From an uncultured Lachnospiraceae bacterium (GTDB taxonomy: Bacteria > Bacillota > Clostridia > Lachnospirales > Lachnospiraceae): a stretch of DNA of 7,638 nt. The DNA is taken from the NCBI GenBank assembly GCA_947651335.1, contig CANSYV010000057.1:1-7638 (forward strand). Direction: 5' to 3'. Made by a program: the position numbers and the translations under genes. This document shows positions 7,301-7,638 of the stretch, piece by piece (position 1 is the first letter of the stretch; every line of letters starts with the position of its first letter). The notes under the pieces were generated by a model, which saw only the letters and a program-made list of their open reading frames with translations, was not told the origin of the DNA and did not search any database.

Positions 7301-7638
7301 AAGCTCTGCTATAAAAAAGGTGTCTTTCACAAAAGAGATGCGCAAGGATTACACCATCCTGTGCCCCCAGATGTCACCCATACATTTTTCCATTCTGCAG
7401 GCAGGGTTCAACGCCTGCGGCTACCACCTGGAGGTGCTGCCAAACGACAATAAGGAAGCCGTGGACGTGGGATTAAAATATGTAAATAACGATGCCTGCT
7501 ACCCCTCACTGATGGTGGTGGGACAGATTATGCAGGCGCTGTTATCCGGCCGGTACGACCTGAACAAGACAGCCATTATTATGTCTCAGACCGGAGGGGG
7601 CTGCCGTGCCTCCAATTATATCGGATTCATACGGCGTG
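4320..7638 (+). CDS. Giant acyl-CoA dehydratase activase-related protein: two BadF/HgdC-type ATPase domains plus DUF2229 (3' end outside the window)
   Basis: The frame is open for 1106 codons without a stop; relatives run to roughly 1400 residues, so about a quarter is missing. ATPase domain 1 (about 5-265): [10 protein letters not shown] (7-16), GGEDAK (103-108), CAGGTGSF (125-132), Cys164, GGPLHF (215-220). ATPase domain 2 (about 318-580): [10 protein letters not shown] (322-331), GGQDMK (421-426), CSSGCGSF (444-451), Cys483, GGTF (537-540). In both domains the cysteine pair (125/164 and 444/483) is 39 residues apart, as for Cys127/Cys166 of HgdC, which hold the [4Fe-4S] cluster at the dimer interface. 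Then comes a four-cysteine cluster (608, 611, 615, 634), a DUF2229-type region (about 670-890) with Cys724, 749 and 766, a region with SFGCGLD (Cys935), a basic linker (about 981-1003), and Cys1015, Cys1060 and Cys1095 in conserved-looking contexts. By analogy with HgdC it would use ATP to push electrons to very low potential, here perhaps to a cluster in its own C-terminal half. The reaction is unknown; a cytoplasmic location is likely. Confidence 0.93.
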   Translation, partial: MHTYTLGIDIGSTTVKIAILDETHQLLFADYQRHYADIQNALSGLLGKARRQLGELTASPVITGSGGLTLAKHLKVPFVQEVIAVSSALQETAPQTDVAIELGGEDAKIIYFEDGNIEQRMNGICAGGTGSFIDQMASLLQTDASGLNDYAADYKALYPIAARCGVFAKSDIQPLINEGATRQDLAASIFQAVVNQTISGLACGKPIRGHVAFLGGPLHFMPELRNAFIRTLSLDDEHTIVPDNSHLFAAIGSALNADTSVLNTLEAMEQQLAGNIQMDFEVARMEPLFSSQEEYQAFHERQSHYHVKTRELKDYRGNCFLGIDAGSTTTKAALVSEEGELLYSFYSSNDGNPLGTTLRAMEELYAKLPEGARIAWSCSTGYGEALIQSALMLDEGEVETVSHYYAAAFFDPEVDCILDIGGQDMKCIKIKNQTVDSVQLNEACSSGCGSFIETFAKSLNYSVEDFAKAALFAENPIDLGTRCTVFMNSKVKQAQKEGAQVSDISAGLAYSVIKNALYKVIKVSDAAELGTHIVVQGGTFYNDAVLRSFEKIADCQAIRPDIAGIMGAFGAALIARERFVSEGEPRQTTMLSYEKIHNLKYSTSMANCKGCTNHCRLTVNKFSGGRQFISGNRCEKGIGKQKNKEKIPNLFDYKYKRIFGYEPLSPDLAVRGEVGLPRVLNMFENYPFWHTFFTLLKYRVVLSPTSTRKIYELGIESIPSESECYPAKLAHGHVTWLLKKGVKFIFYPCIPYERKEFEDSVNHYNCPIVTSYPENIKNNVEQLDDPSIDFRNPFLSFAGLDVLTKGLIDVFPDIPEKEVAQAAQAAWKELEFARRDMMKKGEETLRYLKETGRHGIVLAGRPYHIDPEIHHGIPELINSYGMAVLTEDSVSHLGPLERPLRVNDQWMYHTRLYAAANFVKTRKNLDLIQLNSFGCGLDAVTTDQVHEILENSGKIYTCLKIDEVNNLGAARIRVRSLIAAIRVKKQQTKKRRVRSSAIKKVSFTKEMRKDYTILCPQMSPIHFSILQAGFNACGYHLEVLPNDNKEAVDVGLKYVNNDACYPSLMVVGQIMQALLSGRYDLNKTAIIMSQTGGGCRASNYIGFIRR
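6776..6793 (+). repeat. In-frame 9-base tandem duplication in the activator-like gene
   Basis: GGCACAGGC occurs twice in direct succession and encodes the AQAAQAA stretch around residues 820-826, in a probable helix between the DUF2229-type region and the next domain. Copy number could vary by slippage without shifting the frame. Confidence 0.7.

Overview
The window looks like a chromosomal segment of an anaerobic, gut-type Firmicute, most likely a Lachnospiraceae/Clostridia member. This is inferred from the strong GGAGG-type ribosome binding sites, AT-rich intergenic DNA around GC-richer genes, a DUF3786 protein and a giant 2-hydroxyacyl-CoA dehydratase activator-like protein, both of which are typical of strict anaerobes. 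No IS element, phage gene, tRNA, rRNA or CRISPR array is visible, and no stretch longer than 300 bases lacks a gene.

Left part, 1-2791. A short plus-strand reading frame (3-104) may be the tail of a gene that starts outside the window; it overlaps a perfect 17-bp inverted repeat. A hairpin terminator at 150-183 separates it from a convergent minus-strand pair. That pair has a good sigma-A promoter (2763-2791), a short-chain dehydrogenase/reductase (1928-2704) and an FGGY-family carbohydrate kinase (188-1783). Dehydrogenase plus kinase suggests interconversion of a polyol and a ketose followed by phosphorylation. The substrate cannot be read from the sequence, and no transporter or regulator lies in the window.

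Middle, 2836-4040. A DUF3786 protein and a GNAT acetyltransferase are encoded on the minus strand with a 7-base start/stop overlap, so they are very probably translationally coupled.

Right part, 4041-7638. A divergent promoter region of about 280 bases separates the DUF3786 gene from a very long plus-strand gene. That gene starts at 4320 and is still open at the window edge after 1106 codons. Its product carries two tandem HgdC/BadF-type ATPase domains. Each keeps the pair of cysteines 39 residues apart that in HgdC binds the bridging [4Fe-4S] cluster. A cysteine cluster, a DUF2229-type region and a dehydratase-like cysteine-containing region follow. The architecture implies ATP-driven delivery of low-potential electrons within a single polypeptide. 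The physiological reaction of this family is not established, and this is the most interesting content of the window.
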